Below are positions 8,931 to 17,059 of a stretch of DNA of 62,070 nt, piece after piece; the first letter of the stretch is position 1; each line of letters starts with the position of its first letter. The translations under genes and the position numbers were made by a program. The notes below the pieces were generated by a model. The model made no database searches and was not told the DNA's origin. It worked only from the letters and a program-made list of their open reading frames with translations. Source of the stretch: Patescibacteria group bacterium (GTDB taxonomy: Bacteria > Patescibacteriota > Gracilibacteria > UM-FILTER-43-11); NCBI GenBank assembly GCA_018813295.1, contig JAHJBZ010000037.1:1-62070 (forward strand), given 5' to 3'.

Positions 8931-9314
8931 TTACCACACCTCACAAATTAATTCTCCTCCTACTCCACTTTTACGCGCCTCATCGCCAGTCATAACACCT
9001 CTTGGTGTAGACACAACTGATATTCCATAACCATTCAATACGGGTTTAAGCTGATCTTTCTTTAGGTAGATTCTTTGCCCAGGCTTACTGACGCGTTTTA
9101 GATTCAATGACTTAACTTCAGGATTCAAATTAATAATTACATCACCAAAAGGACCATTCTTTTCAACTTGAAAATCAACAATAAATTTCTTGTTTTTCAG
9201 AACCTCAAGTATAGCAACTTTTAGTTTTGAATAAGGAACTATTGTCTTTTCATGTTTTGCCTTTATCGCATTACGTATGCGAGTCAATAAATCTGCAATC
9301 GGATCTGTAATCAT
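8931..9314 (-). CDS. rpsH: 30S ribosomal protein S8 (uS8)
   Basis: S8 (127 aa) organises the 16S rRNA central domain and in many bacteria represses the spc operon. MITDPIADLLTRIRNA and the C-terminal STPRGVMTGDEARKSGVGGE are diagnostic. It lies after rpsN and before rplF as in other bacteria. Confidence 0.97.
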   Translation of the reverse strand: MITDPIADLLTRIRNAIKAKHEKTIVPYSKLKVAILEVLKNKKFIVDFQVEKNGPFGDVIINLNPEVKSLNLKRVSKPGQRIYLKKDQLKPVLNGYGISVVSTPRGVMTGDEARKSGVGGELICEVW

Positions 9315-9388
9315 AATTTGAACTTAATTATTTAAATTTAATTTGGAATTTGGGATTTGGGATTTGGAAATTGTGAACGAAGTGAGCC

Positions 9389-9613
9389 TTACCAACTGGA
9401 TTTTTTAATACCCATAATCTCACCTTTTGCCGCAAGCTCTCTGAAACAAATGCGGCAAATTTCAAAATGACGTAGATATCCACGTGGACGCCCACATAAT
9501 TTGCAACGATTATATGTACGTACCCACTTTTTAGGCATTTTGCCATTTGCCAAAGCCTGGATAAATTTTCTCTTTCTTCTCTCTGTTTTAACGATAAGTG
9601 CTTTTCTAGCCAT
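9389..9613 (-). CDS. rpsN: 30S ribosomal protein S14 (uS14), zinc-binding type
   Basis: The protein (74 aa) has four zinc-ligand cysteines in [20 protein letters not shown], making it the C+ form, and ends in MGIKKSSW. It is slightly longer than the usual 61-aa Zn form because of an extended N-terminal arm. The position between rplE and rpsH is the conserved one. Confidence 0.96.
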   Translation of the reverse strand: MARKALIVKTERRKRKFIQALANGKMPKKWVRTYNRCKLCGRPRGYLRHFEICRICFRELAAKGEIMGIKKSSW

Positions 9614-9664
9614 GAATTTTAGTTAATAGATTATTGAAAATTGTAAATTGTAAATTTAAAATTA

Positions 9665-10204
9665 TTACAGTTCTTTAAACGGAAATCCAATTTGTTTTAA
9701 TAAAGCAAGTCCCTCGCGATCATCTTTAGCCGTAGTTACAACTGTAATTTGCAAACCATGCACATTTAAAACATCATCAGGATTAATTTCAGGAAAAACT
9801 AAAGACTCTTTAAATCCAATGCTAAAATTACCTTTTCCGTCAAATGCCTTAGGATTTAAACCACGAAAATCACGAATACGAGGTATTGCAATATTAACCA
9901 AGCGATAAATAAATTCATACATAGCCTTGCCACGTAAAGTAACAGTAATACCAACAGGCATGTCTTTTCGTAATTTAAAATTAGAAATAGCTAATTTGGC
10001 CTTGGTAATTACAGGCTTCTGACCAGTAATCTTCGCAATATTTTCAATAACATCAGAAAAATCTTTCGTGTTTTTAGTAAGTGTTCCAATACCAACATTA
10101 ACCTGAACCTTTTTAATGCGCGGAACAGCTAAAACATTTTTAATGTTCAGTTCTTTTTGTAAGGTTGGAATTGTCTTTGATTTAAATGTTTCGTAATATG
10201 ACAT
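9665..10204 (-). CDS. rplE: 50S ribosomal protein L5 (uL5)
   Basis: The protein (179 aa) binds 5S rRNA and the P-site tRNA elbow. TGQKPVITKAKLAISNFKLR, VTLRGKAMYEF and FPEINPDDV are typical. It follows rplX and precedes rpsN. Confidence 0.97.
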   Translation of the reverse strand: MSYYETFKSKTIPTLQKELNIKNVLAVPRIKKVQVNVGIGTLTKNTKDFSDVIENIAKITGQKPVITKAKLAISNFKLRKDMPVGITVTLRGKAMYEFIYRLVNIAIPRIRDFRGLNPKAFDGKGNFSIGFKESLVFPEINPDDVLNVHGLQITVVTTAKDDREGLALLKQIGFPFKEL

Positions 10205-10245
10205 TGAAAATTAAATGAAAAATGAAAATTGATAAATGATAAATG

Positions 10246-10587
10246 TTATTTCTTCTTTTTCTCTACTTTAGAAATAGCTTGTTCAATAGATTCACCACAC
10301 TTCTTACAAATTCTATATTTTTTACCTTTCTCCGGAATATTATAGCCAATGCGAGTGGTCTTATTACAATTCGGACATATGGCCATGACATTTGAAACAT
10401 CAAACGGAGCTTCGTATTGAATTTTTTGACCAGCGCGCGTAGAAGTTTTTTTAATATGCTTTGTTCTAATATTAATTTTTTCTACAGTAATCCGATTGGT
10501 TTTTTTATAAACACGCATAACTTTTCCGGTTTTACCCTTATATTTACCAGCAACTACCAATACTTTGTCTTGAACTTTGAATTTCAT
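10246..10587 (-). CDS. rplX: 50S ribosomal protein L24 (uL24)
   Basis: The protein (113 aa) is an early assembly initiator of the large subunit. The KOW motif lies at the N-terminus (DKVLVVAGKYKGKTGKVMRV), and a CPNC...CKKC pair in the C-terminal half fits a small zinc ribbon found in many L24 proteins. The order rplN-rplX-rplE is conserved. Confidence 0.97.
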   Translation of the reverse strand: MKFKVQDKVLVVAGKYKGKTGKVMRVYKKTNRITVEKINIRTKHIKKTSTRAGQKIQYEAPFDVSNVMAICPNCNKTTRIGYNIPEKGKKYRICKKCGESIEQAISKVEKKKK

Positions 10588-10641
10588 TTAGGATTTAAGA
10601 TTTAGAATTTAAAATTAATGTTTCAGCTTAGGACTTAAAGC

Positions 10642-11010
10642 TTATAAAACTTCCGGAGCTTGAGAAATAATTTTTTGATATCCTTTTGCGCGGAGTTCAC
10701 GAGCGATTGGACCAAACACACGTGTTCCTTTCGGCATTCCTTCATTACTCACAATCACAACAGCATTATCATCAAAACATAGATAGGAGCCGTCAGATCG
10801 TCTAATTGCTTTTTTAGTACGAACCACAACAGCCTTTTGAACAGTGTGATTTTTAACAACACCTTTTACGGAAGCGCTTTTTACAGCAACTACTACAAGA
10901 TCTCCGATTCTTGCATAACGACGCTTAGAGCCACCAAGCACCTTGATGCACATAACTTTTTTTGCTCCTGTGTTGTCTGCTACATTGAGCAGTGACTGAG
11001 GTTGAATCAT
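10642..11010 (-). CDS. rplN: 50S ribosomal protein L14 (uL14)
   Basis: The protein (122 aa) is at the subunit interface and is the docking site of RsfS in many bacteria. [20 protein letters not shown] and [20 protein letters not shown] are near-invariant signatures. Its mRNA leader (11011-11163) is longer than the neighbouring spacers and can form a structured element described separately. Confidence 0.98.
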   Translation of the reverse strand: MIQPQSLLNVADNTGAKKVMCIKVLGGSKRRYARIGDLVVVAVKSASVKGVVKNHTVQKAVVVRTKKAIRRSDGSYLCFDDNAVVIVSNEGMPKGTRVFGPIARELRAKGYQKIISQAPEVL

Positions 11011-11027
11011 GGGTAGTAGCGAGAAAT

Positions 11028-11140
11028 CCGTTCCGAATGAAATGGTGGCCGTTAGGCCGAATGAAATGAGGATAAAAGTTTATACAATTTAAGAAGTGAA
11101 ACGTAGGAAATTGTGTGAACTTTTAAGGATTTCCCTATTG
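11028..11140 (-). promoter_or_regulatory. structured leader between rpsQ and rplN
   Basis: Two 17-nt arms, 11074-11090 (AAAAGTTTATACAATTT) and 11108-11124, are complementary apart from two positions that are wobble pairs on the + strand RNA and C-A mismatches on the mRNA strand. Around them GAAATCC (near 11031) and GGATTTC (near 11130) can pair. CATTTCATTCGG occurs twice on the mRNA strand. It could be a ribosomal-protein binding site or an inserted element. Function is unknown. Confidence 0.4.
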
Positions 11141-11163
11141 GGTTAAAATTTAAAATTTATTTA

Positions 11164-11388
11164 TTAAGTAACTACTTTCCAGTGTTTAAGTTTGCTAATG
11201 GGTTTAGTCTCAGAAATAGTAATAGTATCTCCGATATTAAACTTAGTTGGATCGTCTGAGTGAGCATAAAACTTTTTAGAAACCATATAGCGCTTCTTAT
11301 ATTTAGGATGACGTTTATAAGTTTGCACACTTATAACGATTGTCTTTTGCATCTTATTACTTGTGATTGTTCCGGTTTTAGTCCTCAT
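11164..11388 (-). CDS. rpsQ: 30S ribosomal protein S17 (uS17)
   Basis: A 74-aa OB-fold protein and primary 16S rRNA binder. GTITSNKMQKTIVISVQTYKRH followed by KKFYAHSDD and GDTITISETKPISKLKHW is diagnostic. The slightly short C-terminus is within the family range. Confidence 0.96.
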   Translation of the reverse strand: MRTKTGTITSNKMQKTIVISVQTYKRHPKYKKRYMVSKKFYAHSDDPTKFNIGDTITISETKPISKLKHWKVVT

Positions 11389-11420
11389 GAATGAAAAATG
11401 AAAAATGATAAATGAAAAAT

Positions 11421-11642
11421 TTAAATGTTAGTTGCCTTTTCGATCATCTCTTCCAAATCCAACTCCTTTAAAATGGTTTTAATTTGGGCAATATATTTTT
11501 TATGTTTAGAAACAAAGGTGGAATCTTTAAGATGTTTGGTTTTAACACCAATTCGAACGCGTACCATTTCAGTCCGAGCACTTTCCAGCTCTTTCAATAA
11601 TTCCTTCTTTGTTGATGAACGTAATTCTTGAATTGAAAGCAT
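11421..11642 (-). CDS. rpmC: 50S ribosomal protein L29 (uL29)
   Basis: The protein (73 aa) is a two-helix protein near the polypeptide exit tunnel. ELRSSTKKELLKELESARTE and KHKKYIAQIKTILKE fit the family. It starts 5 nt after the rplP stop in the order rplP-rpmC-rpsQ, so the two are probably translationally coupled. Confidence 0.93.
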   Translation of the reverse strand: MLSIQELRSSTKKELLKELESARTEMVRVRIGVKTKHLKDSTFVSKHKKYIAQIKTILKELDLEEMIEKATNI

Positions 11643-11647
11643 ATTTA

Positions 11648-12064
11648 TTATTGATGACGTAATACAACTTTAGTTTTAATTGGTAATTTCGAATCAGCTA
11701 AACGTAAAGCTTCGCGTGCAAGTTCTTCAGATATACCATCCATTTCAAAGATAATTCTTCCTGGTTTAACGCGTGAGACATAGAATTCAACACCACCCTT
11801 ACCAGAGCCCATAGGTACCTCTGAAGCCTTTCTGGTAATAGGTGTGTGAGGGAAAATTCGAATCCAAATCTTACCACCACGTTTGACTGCACGTGTCATA
11901 GCACGACGAGCCGCTTCAATTTGACGTGAAGTAAGCTCCCCGGCTGTTATAGCTTTAAGTCCAATTGATCCAAAACTAACGCTATTTCCACCTTTAGATT
12001 TACCAGCTAACACACCGCGAGCTCGATGGAGTTTCCTATACTTTTGTTTCTTTGGTTGAAGCAT
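11648..12064 (-). CDS. rplP: 50S ribosomal protein L16 (uL16)
   Basis: The protein (138 aa) is near the A-site tRNA and peptidyl transferase centre. [43 protein letters not shown] and [18 protein letters not shown] are all present, and the length is standard. Confidence 0.98.
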   Translation of the reverse strand: MLQPKKQKYRKLHRARGVLAGKSKGGNSVSFGSIGLKAITAGELTSRQIEAARRAMTRAVKRGGKIWIRIFPHTPITRKASEVPMGSGKGGVEFYVSRVKPGRIIFEMDGISEELAREALRLADSKLPIKTKVVLRHQ

Positions 12065-12069
12065 TATGG

Positions 12070-12132
12070 AAATTAGAAATTAAATAAAAATTGTAAATTG
12101 AAAATTGTAAATTGTAAATTGAAAATTGTAAA
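12070..12132. repeat. AAATTGT/AAATTGA heptamer array
   Basis: The whole rpsC-rplP spacer is a run of at least seven heptamers alternating AAATTGT and AAATTGA. It lies where the ribosome would initiate rplP, and no Shine-Dalgarno is present. The same unit recurs in front of rpsS, rplB, rplD and rpsG. Confidence 0.8.
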
Positions 12133-12810
12133 TTATTTTTCCTCCTTTGCCTTTACCTTAATAGATTCGCCAGTTTTTTTCTTTTTAAACACCATTCCTT
12201 TGTAAACCCATACTTTTATTCCAATAACACCATAAGTTGTATTAGCATTCACCTGAGCGTAATCAACATCAGCACGTAATGTGTGCAAAGGAATGTTTCC
12301 ATCTTTATAGTATTCTCTGCGAGCGATTTCAACACCATTGAGTCGTCCAGCTACATGAATTTTTACTCCTTTTGCACCAGCTTCAATTGCTTTTTGTAAT
12401 GCCATTTTAACTGCACGGCGATAAGCAATACGTCTTTCAATTTGAACGGCTACCAATTCACCAATTAACTGAGCACTTAAATCAGGATCTGGAATTTCTA
12501 GAATATTAACCTCAATATTCTCATTAAACTTTCGGCTCAACATATCTCGTAAATCTTCAATCGCAACACCCTGTCTTCCAATAATTAAACCTGGCTTTGC
12601 GGCATGAATGTTAACAACAACTTTTTTAGCAGAACGTTCAATCTCTATTTTGGTAACTCCAGCATTTTTAAGCTTCTCATTTATTACTCGCCTTAGGGCC
12701 AAATCGGCATGAAAGCGTTTTGCATAATCTTTGCGACCTGCAAACCACCTAGAATCCCAAGTATTAATAATGCCGATGCGTAAGCTTTTTGGATTTACCT
12801 TCTGACCCAT
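12133..12810 (-). CDS. rpsC: 30S ribosomal protein S3 (uS3)
   Basis: The protein (225 aa) forms the mRNA entry channel. The KH-type domain (KPGLIIGRQGVAIEDLRDML) and the C-terminal domain (GVEIARREYYKDGNIPLHTLRADVDY, YGVIGIKVWVYKG) are clear. The order rplV-rpsC-rplP is conserved. Confidence 0.98.
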   Translation of the reverse strand: MGQKVNPKSLRIGIINTWDSRWFAGRKDYAKRFHADLALRRVINEKLKNAGVTKIEIERSAKKVVVNIHAAKPGLIIGRQGVAIEDLRDMLSRKFNENIEVNILEIPDPDLSAQLIGELVAVQIERRIAYRRAVKMALQKAIEAGAKGVKIHVAGRLNGVEIARREYYKDGNIPLHTLRADVDYAQVNANTTYGVIGIKVWVYKGMVFKKKKTGESIKVKAKEEK

Positions 12811-12856
12811 AAGTATTTAATTAAATGAAAATTGAAAATTGAAAAATGTTGTAAAT

Positions 12857-12868
12857 CCGCCGTGGCGG
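12857..12868. repeat. short GC-rich palindrome (CCGCC-GT-GGCGG)
   Basis: A 12-nt GC palindrome stands alone in AT-rich spacer DNA between rplV and rpsC. Relatives occur at 12904, 13713, 16996, 33277, 35935 and 57035. It may act as a hairpin in the mRNA or be a degenerate repeat element. Confidence 0.55.
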
Positions 12869-12874
12869 GAAAAA

Positions 12875-13360
12875 TTATTTCTTTTTAGTCTCAGTTTTTT
12901 TAGCCCCGCTTAGCGGGGGGTTTTTCACCTCTTTCTTCTCAATTTTTTTCGTTGTTTCGTCGTCTCGTCGTTTCGTCGTTTCGTCCTTTAGTTGTTTCGC
13001 CTGCCCCGAACGTAGCTGCGGGGTCGTTTCGTCTTTTAGAACCCCAACCTCAACAGTAATGTGTGATGTCCTTTTTCTGATAGGATGCACTCTACCGCGA
13101 GAAATGGGCAAAGAGCGTTTATAAGTTGGACCTTTTGTTACGAGTAACTGCGTAATATATAGATCATCAATTTTTTGCTTAAAATTATTCTTAGCATTAT
13201 GTGCTGCTGAGTGAACTACTTTATAAATAATCTCTGCTCCTTTCTTTGGCATGAATTTAAGTAAAGAAAGTGCTTCGCTTACTTTTTTTCCACGCACCAT
13301 TCCAGCGACAAGATTCGCTTTTTTTGGTGAGATCCTAGTTCTTCGTAATGCTGCCTTCAT
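12875..13360 (-). CDS. rplV: 50S ribosomal protein L22 (uL22) with repeat-derived tail
   Basis: Residues 1-~108 are a normal L22, with the tunnel-reaching hairpin region (KKANLVAGMVRGKKVSEALS, RGRVHPIRKRTSHITVEV). The remaining ~50 residues (up to 161 aa) are a charged tail encoded by repeats: a GTTTCGTC-type 8-mer run on the + strand (about 12954-12992) and two GC palindromes, CCCCGCT-T-AGCGGGG at 12904-12918 and CCCCG...CGGGG at 13004-13023. The tail therefore looks like spacer repeat sequence that has become coding. The core function should be unaffected. Confidence 0.95.
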   Translation of the reverse strand: MKAALRRTRISPKKANLVAGMVRGKKVSEALSLLKFMPKKGAEIIYKVVHSAAHNAKNNFKQKIDDLYITQLLVTKGPTYKRSLPISRGRVHPIRKRTSHITVEVGVLKDETTPQLRSGQAKQLKDETTKRRDDETTKKIEKKEVKNPPLSGAKKTETKKK

Positions 13361-13396
13361 ACTTTAAATTAATTGAAAATTGTAAATTGTAAATTG

Positions 13397-13675
13397 TTAT
13401 GCTTGAGTTTTAGCCATCTTACCTCCGTGAGATTTGAACTTACGTGTTGGAGAGAATTCGCCTAACTTATGACCTACCATATTCTCAGTAACATATACAG
13501 ATATATGAGTTTTGCCGTTGTGGACACCAAGGGTATGACCTACAAACTCAGGTGGGATAGAACAACTGCGTGACCAGGTTTTTATCACCCTCTTTTGCCC
13601 AGAAGCTTCCATTATCTGGACTTTCTTAAGCAATTTAGGGTCAACGTACATTCCTTTTTTTAGACTCCGGCTCAT
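13397..13675 (-). CDS. rpsS: 30S ribosomal protein S19 (uS19)
   Basis: The protein (92 aa) is in the 30S head. [34 protein letters not shown] and [20 protein letters not shown] are near-invariant. It lies between rplB and rplV. Confidence 0.98.
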   Translation of the reverse strand: MSRSLKKGMYVDPKLLKKVQIMEASGQKRVIKTWSRSCSIPPEFVGHTLGVHNGKTHISVYVTENMVGHKLGEFSPTRKFKSHGGKMAKTQA

Positions 13676-13680
13676 AAGTT

Positions 13681-13770
13681 GTTAGTTAAATGAAAATTGT
13701 AAATTGTTTGAATCCGCCTCAGGCGGAGTAAATTGAAAATTGTAAATTGTAAATTGTAAATTGTAAGAAA
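13681..13770. repeat. AAATTGT heptamer arrays flanking a GC palindrome
   Basis: The rplB-rpsS spacer has two heptamer arrays (AAATTGT/GAAAATT units) on either side of TCCGCCT-C-AGGCGGA (13713-13727). No promoter is seen. This combination of heptamers and a mini-palindrome recurs after the giant gene ending at 33252. Confidence 0.75.
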
Positions 13771-13773
13771 AAA

Positions 13774-14613
13774 CTAACGTTTTTTCTTACGACGTCCTTT
13801 AATAATAAGGTGATCTGTATATCGCAGGCGACGGGTCTTTACACCAAGTGCAGGCATACCCCAAGGAGTTTTTGGTGTTTTAGGACCAATAGCAGTATGT
13901 CCTTCACCACCTCCATGTGGATGATCACAAGCATTCATAGACTTACCAAGTACTTGAGGACGACGCCCCATCAAACGTTTTCTGCCAGCTTTACCAATAA
14001 TTACATTGCTGTGATCTATATTGCTCACAATACCAATAGTCGCGTAACAATCTTTTGATACATAACGAACGGATCCGGAAGGAAGTGTAACCTGGGCAAG
14101 TTCGCTGTCGAGTGATGTCACTTTACCAGACGAACCAGCACTGCGAATCATTTGTGCACCTTTACCAACTTGCACTTCTAAATCATGAATACCAAAGCCA
14201 ACAGGAATATTACGAATTTGCATACGGTTGCCAGCTTTAACTTTGGCTTTTTCACTGCAAATTACATGATCACCAGCTTTTAACTTTTCAGGCGCTAAGA
14301 TATAACGTCTTTCTCCGTCTTTATAGAGCAATAAAGCAATAAAGGCTGTGCGATTTGGATCGTATTCAATAGATTCAACTTTAGCTGGAATATTTAATTT
14401 ATCAAAACGCTTGCCATCTATAACTCGATAAAGGCGTTTAACACCTCCGCCCCTATGACGAACTGTAATTCTCCCTTGATTATTGCGACCAGCCTTTTTA
14501 GCTTTAGGTTTAAGCAAGCTCTTTTTAGGCTTCTTTGAGCTAAGCTCGCTGTAATCAACAACGCTCATTCCTCTGCGACCCGGTGTTGTAGGATTATACT
14601 TTTTTACTGGCAC
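13774..14613 (-). CDS. rplB: 50S ribosomal protein L2 (uL2)
   Basis: The protein (279 aa) is required for subunit joining and peptidyl transferase activity. GRITVRHRGGGVKRLYRVID, the C-terminal HPHGGGEGHTAIG with the key His, and KTPWGMPALGVKTR are diagnostic. The start is GTG (14611-14613), and no in-frame ATG gives a better N-terminus (MPVKKYNPTTPGRRGM). Confidence 0.98.
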   Translation of the reverse strand: MPVKKYNPTTPGRRGMSVVDYSELSSKKPKKSLLKPKAKKAGRNNQGRITVRHRGGGVKRLYRVIDGKRFDKLNIPAKVESIEYDPNRTAFIALLLYKDGERRYILAPEKLKAGDHVICSEKAKVKAGNRMQIRNIPVGFGIHDLEVQVGKGAQMIRSAGSSGKVTSLDSELAQVTLPSGSVRYVSKDCYATIGIVSNIDHSNVIIGKAGRKRLMGRRPQVLGKSMNACDHPHGGGEGHTAIGPKTPKTPWGMPALGVKTRRLRYTDHLIIKGRRKKKR

Positions 14614-14621
14614 AGTATCAA

Positions 14622-14718
14622 GGATTTAGGATTAAAGATTTAATATTAAGGATTATATTCAGTCTTAAGTTTTAAGTCTTAAGAATTAAGCTGAAGCTTA
14701 TGACTTATGACTTACAAC
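14622..14718. repeat. long seven-base periodic array between rplW and rplB
   Basis: About 100 nt can be read as consecutive heptamers without loss of phase: GGATTTA, GGATTAA, AGATTTA, ATATTAA, then CTTAAGT/TTTAAGT, then TATGACT, TATGACT, TACAACT, TAAGACT. The CTTAAGT and ACTTAAG parts are reverse complements, so the array can fold. Confidence 0.78.
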
Positions 14719-15021
14719 TTAAGACTTTTGAGTTTTTACTTTATTAACATCAAGAGTCTGTTTCGGTTTTAATGTAATAACTGCTTTCTTAGCTGTATGG
14801 CGCCTTGTAATTTCTTTGCTGCGACCTACCTTTCGTACTTTTTTTCGAACCGGGATAATATTCACTCCTTCCACATTAACACCATAAGCCTTTTCAATAG
14901 CTTTAGTAATTTCAATTTTATTAGCGTTCAAATGAACCAAAAACGTATATTTGCGCTTTTCCTGAGCTCCAGTGCTCTTTTCCGTTACAATCGGTGATAT
15001 CAATACATTTGATAGGTCCAT
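14719..15021 (-). CDS. rplW: 50S ribosomal protein L23 (uL23)
   Basis: The protein lies at the tunnel exit and is the docking site of trigger factor and SRP. I choose the ATG at 15021 (MDLSNVLISPIVTEKSTG), giving 100 aa, the usual length. The in-frame codons further upstream are encoded by the repeat spacer. YTFLVHLNANKIEITKAIEKAYGVNV is the core signature. Confidence 0.95.
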   Translation of the reverse strand: MDLSNVLISPIVTEKSTGAQEKRKYTFLVHLNANKIEITKAIEKAYGVNVEGVNIIPVRKKVRKVGRSKEITRRHTAKKAVITLKPKQTLDVNKVKTQKS

Positions 15022-15089
15022 AATATATTTTGGATTTCGTATTTCAGATTTTGCATTCAATTGCGAAATCAGAAATGCGAAATGCTAAA

Positions 15090-15716
15090 TTATTTTAAAA
15101 ATAGTTCTTCAGCCTTCTTCAAAGCTGACTCCAAAAACATAACCTTCTCGTATTTAAGGAGATCATGTGGATTTAAATAATTAACTAAAATTACTTTTAC
15201 ATTAGGTAAATTGCCAGCTGCTTTCTCTAAATTCACATCTTTCTCTCCTGCTACAACAAGCAATGAGCGCTCGACCGGAAGCTTAGACATCATTGCGGTA
15301 AAATCTTTTGTCTTTGGTGTTTTGACTTCAAATTTGTTCAAAGCAAAAATCTCATTGTCACCTGCTTTTTGGGATAAAACTGAGAATAATGCGCCGCGAC
15401 GGGCTTTCTTTGTCATATTCTTTGAATAATTTCTATCATTTCTAGGACCAAAAGCAACACCACCACCACGCCAAATTGGGTTTCGGGTAGAACCAAAACG
15501 TGCACGTCCAGTACCTTTTTGACGCCATGGCTTACGACCTCCGCCACGAACCTCTCCGCGAGTTTTTGTGTGTGCAATAGGCTGTCTTGCATTGGCCATT
15601 TGCCTTATAAGAGCAAGCCTAACCAATTCCTCATGAACAGGAGCCTTAAACATGCTATCTGACACATCAACTGTGCCTTTCTTCTCCCCCGCTTGTGTAT
15701 AGAGATCTATTTTCAT
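15090..15716 (-). CDS. rplD: 50S ribosomal protein L4 (uL4)
   Basis: The protein (208 aa) lines the exit tunnel and in E. coli represses the S10 operon. The extended loop HTKTRGEVRGGGRKPWRQKGTGRARFGS...PIWRGGGVAFGP is intact. The C-terminal part (NVKVILVNYLNPHDLLKYEKVMF) matches the globular domain. Confidence 0.98.
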   Translation of the reverse strand: MKIDLYTQAGEKKGTVDVSDSMFKAPVHEELVRLALIRQMANARQPIAHTKTRGEVRGGGRKPWRQKGTGRARFGSTRNPIWRGGGVAFGPRNDRNYSKNMTKKARRGALFSVLSQKAGDNEIFALNKFEVKTPKTKDFTAMMSKLPVERSLLVVAGEKDVNLEKAAGNLPNVKVILVNYLNPHDLLKYEKVMFLESALKKAEELFLK

Positions 15717-15767
15717 TAATTTGAGAATTGAAAATTGAGAATTATTTGTAAATTGTAAATTGTAAAT

Positions 15768-16346
15768 TTAAAATTTAATATATACGTATCCATTATTCGC
15801 TCCAGGAATTGGCCCTTTAATCGCCACAACATTATCTTTAGCAACAATAGTGACAACAGGGCGCTTCTTGAGTGTTACGGTGTCTATACCCATATGACCA
15901 GGCATCTTCTTACCCTTTAGCACCCTACCAGGCTTAGCACACGTACCGATTGAACCAGGTTCACGATGGTGATGAGAGCCATGGGACTCAGGACCCCGAG
16001 AGAATTTATGGCGTTTAATTACACCTTGATACCCTTTACCTTTTGAAGTAGAAACAATTGTAACTTCTTCAACTTCTTTTAATGAATCAAGTGTAATTTT
16101 TTGGCCCTTTTTATAGTCACCAGTGCTTTCAACGCGGAATTCCTTCAAAGCTTTAAACTTTTTGTTTTTAGAAGGATTTTTGTACGCATCAAAGCCTAGG
16201 ACTATCGCCGGATATCCGTCCTTATCCTCCGTTTTAACGTACACAACCTCATTTGGTTCGCACTGAACGAAGGTGACAGGGATCACACAACCATCATCTT
16301 GAATGACTTGGCTCATTCCTAATTTTTTGCCAATTATTCCAGGCAT
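15768..16346 (-). CDS. rplC: 50S ribosomal protein L3 (uL3)
   Basis: The protein (192 aa) is an assembly initiator near the peptidyl transferase centre. MPGIIGKKLGMSQVIQDDG, SKGKGYQGVIKRHKFSRGP, SHGSHHHREPGSIG and KKMPGHMG form the tunnel-facing loop. It is shorter than the E. coli protein (209 aa). It is the first gene after the terminator and promoter that separate it from rpsJ, so the large ribosomal operon starts here. Confidence 0.98.
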   Translation of the reverse strand: MPGIIGKKLGMSQVIQDDGCVIPVTFVQCEPNEVVYVKTEDKDGYPAIVLGFDAYKNPSKNKKFKALKEFRVESTGDYKKGQKITLDSLKEVEEVTIVSTSKGKGYQGVIKRHKFSRGPESHGSHHHREPGSIGTCAKPGRVLKGKKMPGHMGIDTVTLKKRPVVTIVAKDNVVAIKGPIPGANNGYVYIKF

Positions 16347-16420
16347 AGTATTTATTGGTTAAGGAGGTTTTTGGCTCTGCCTAAACCCCACAGTTAACAT
16401 AAATTTGATTTTGCCTGTCT

Positions 16421-16448
16421 ATTTTACCGATCAAAAAGCCAAAGTCAA
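16421..16448 (-). promoter_or_regulatory. sigma70-type promoter for rplC operon
   Basis: On the minus strand TTGACT (16448-16443) and TAAAAT (16426-16421) are separated by 16 nt. Transcription would start near 16414, giving a leader of about 70 nt before rplC. It lies just downstream of the rpsJ terminator, supporting a new transcription unit. Confidence 0.7.
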
Positions 16449-16500
16449 GGAAAAAATGGACAATTTGTCTACTTTTTAAAAAAAACGAAAAACAGATGTC

Positions 16501-16537
16501 TATCACCAGGCACCAGGCACTAGGCACTAGGCACTAG
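16501..16537. repeat. CACCAGG/CACTAGG heptamer array, copy 1
   Basis: Five heptamers in a row: CACCAGG twice, CACTAGG twice, CACTAGT. A second array of the same family lies at 16583-16617 on the other side of the terminator. Confidence 0.85.
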
Positions 16538-16549
16538 TCTATGTGTAAA

Positions 16550-16580
16550 AAAACAAAAAAACAGCCCCAACTGAGGCTGT
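16550..16580 (-). terminator. Rho-independent terminator after rpsJ
   Basis: On the minus strand ACAGCC - TCAGTTGG - GGCTGT is followed by seven T (16561-16580 stem-loop, T-tract to about 16552). It closes the tuf-rpsJ transcript ahead of the rplC promoter. Confidence 0.85.
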
Positions 16581-16582
16581 CT

Positions 16583-16617
16583 ATCACCAGGCACTAGGCA
16601 CAAGGCACCAAGCACTA
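16583..16617. repeat. CACCAGG-family heptamer array, copy 2
   Basis: CACCAGG, CACTAGG, CACAAGG, CACCAAG, CACTAGT in strict seven-base phase, between the rpsJ stop and its terminator. The two arrays flank the terminator hairpin. Confidence 0.85.
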
Positions 16618-16618
16618 G

Positions 16619-16948
16619 TTATAACATTTTGATTTCAATATCTACACCCGCAGGCAGTGACAAGTTTGTTAAGGATTCGATTGTACTAGAAGTAGTCTCC
16701 CTTAAATCGATCAGTCTCTTATGAATTCTCATCTCAAATTGCTCACGAGCATCCTTTGCGACAAAAGTAGACCTATTAATAGTGTACTTTTTAATTTTAG
16801 TCGGCAAAGGAATTGGCCCAGCAATAATAGCCCCTGTACGTTCCGCAGTTTCGACAATTATTTGTACAGCTTTATCAATGATCGTGTGATCAAAAGCTTT
16901 TAAAGTAATACGAATGCGCTGTATAGCGGTTTTTTCCTTCTTGGCCAT
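16619..16948 (-). CDS. rpsJ: 30S ribosomal protein S10 (uS10 / NusE)
   Basis: The protein (109 aa) acts in the 30S head and in antitermination with Nus[47 protein letters not shown] and [16 protein letters not shown] are diagnostic. It follows tuf on the same strand and ends at a terminator, unlike the classical S10 operon where rpsJ leads straight into rplC. Confidence 0.97.
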   Translation of the reverse strand: MAKKEKTAIQRIRITLKAFDHTIIDKAVQIIVETAERTGAIIAGPIPLPTKIKKYTINRSTFVAKDAREQFEMRIHKRLIDLRETTSSTIESLTNLSLPAGVDIEIKML

Positions 16949-16995
16949 GGGTATCTAATTGTTATAAGACTTGTCCGAAGATATTGGTCCCTGTC

Positions 16996-17051
16996 CCCGC
17001 CGTGGCGGGAGTAAATAATCTTTATAGTCCCGACGACGGGGGTCATCGGGA
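16996..17051 (-). other. two GC-rich hairpins between tuf and rpsJ
   Basis: CCCGCC-GT-GGCGGG lies at 16996-17009. A 10-bp stem with one wobble (TCCCGACGAC 17028-17037 / GTCATCGGGA 17042-17051) starts 9 nt after the tuf stop. Neither has a T-tract on the minus strand, so they may protect the 3' end or attenuate instead of fully terminating. Confidence 0.5.
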
Positions 17052-17059
17052 TCAAAAAA

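Noticed and set aside
16501-16617. Possible small CRISPR array from the repeated CACCAGG units
   Set aside because: The repeats are 7-mers without spacers and there are no cas genes nearby. The same applies to the AAATTGT arrays.
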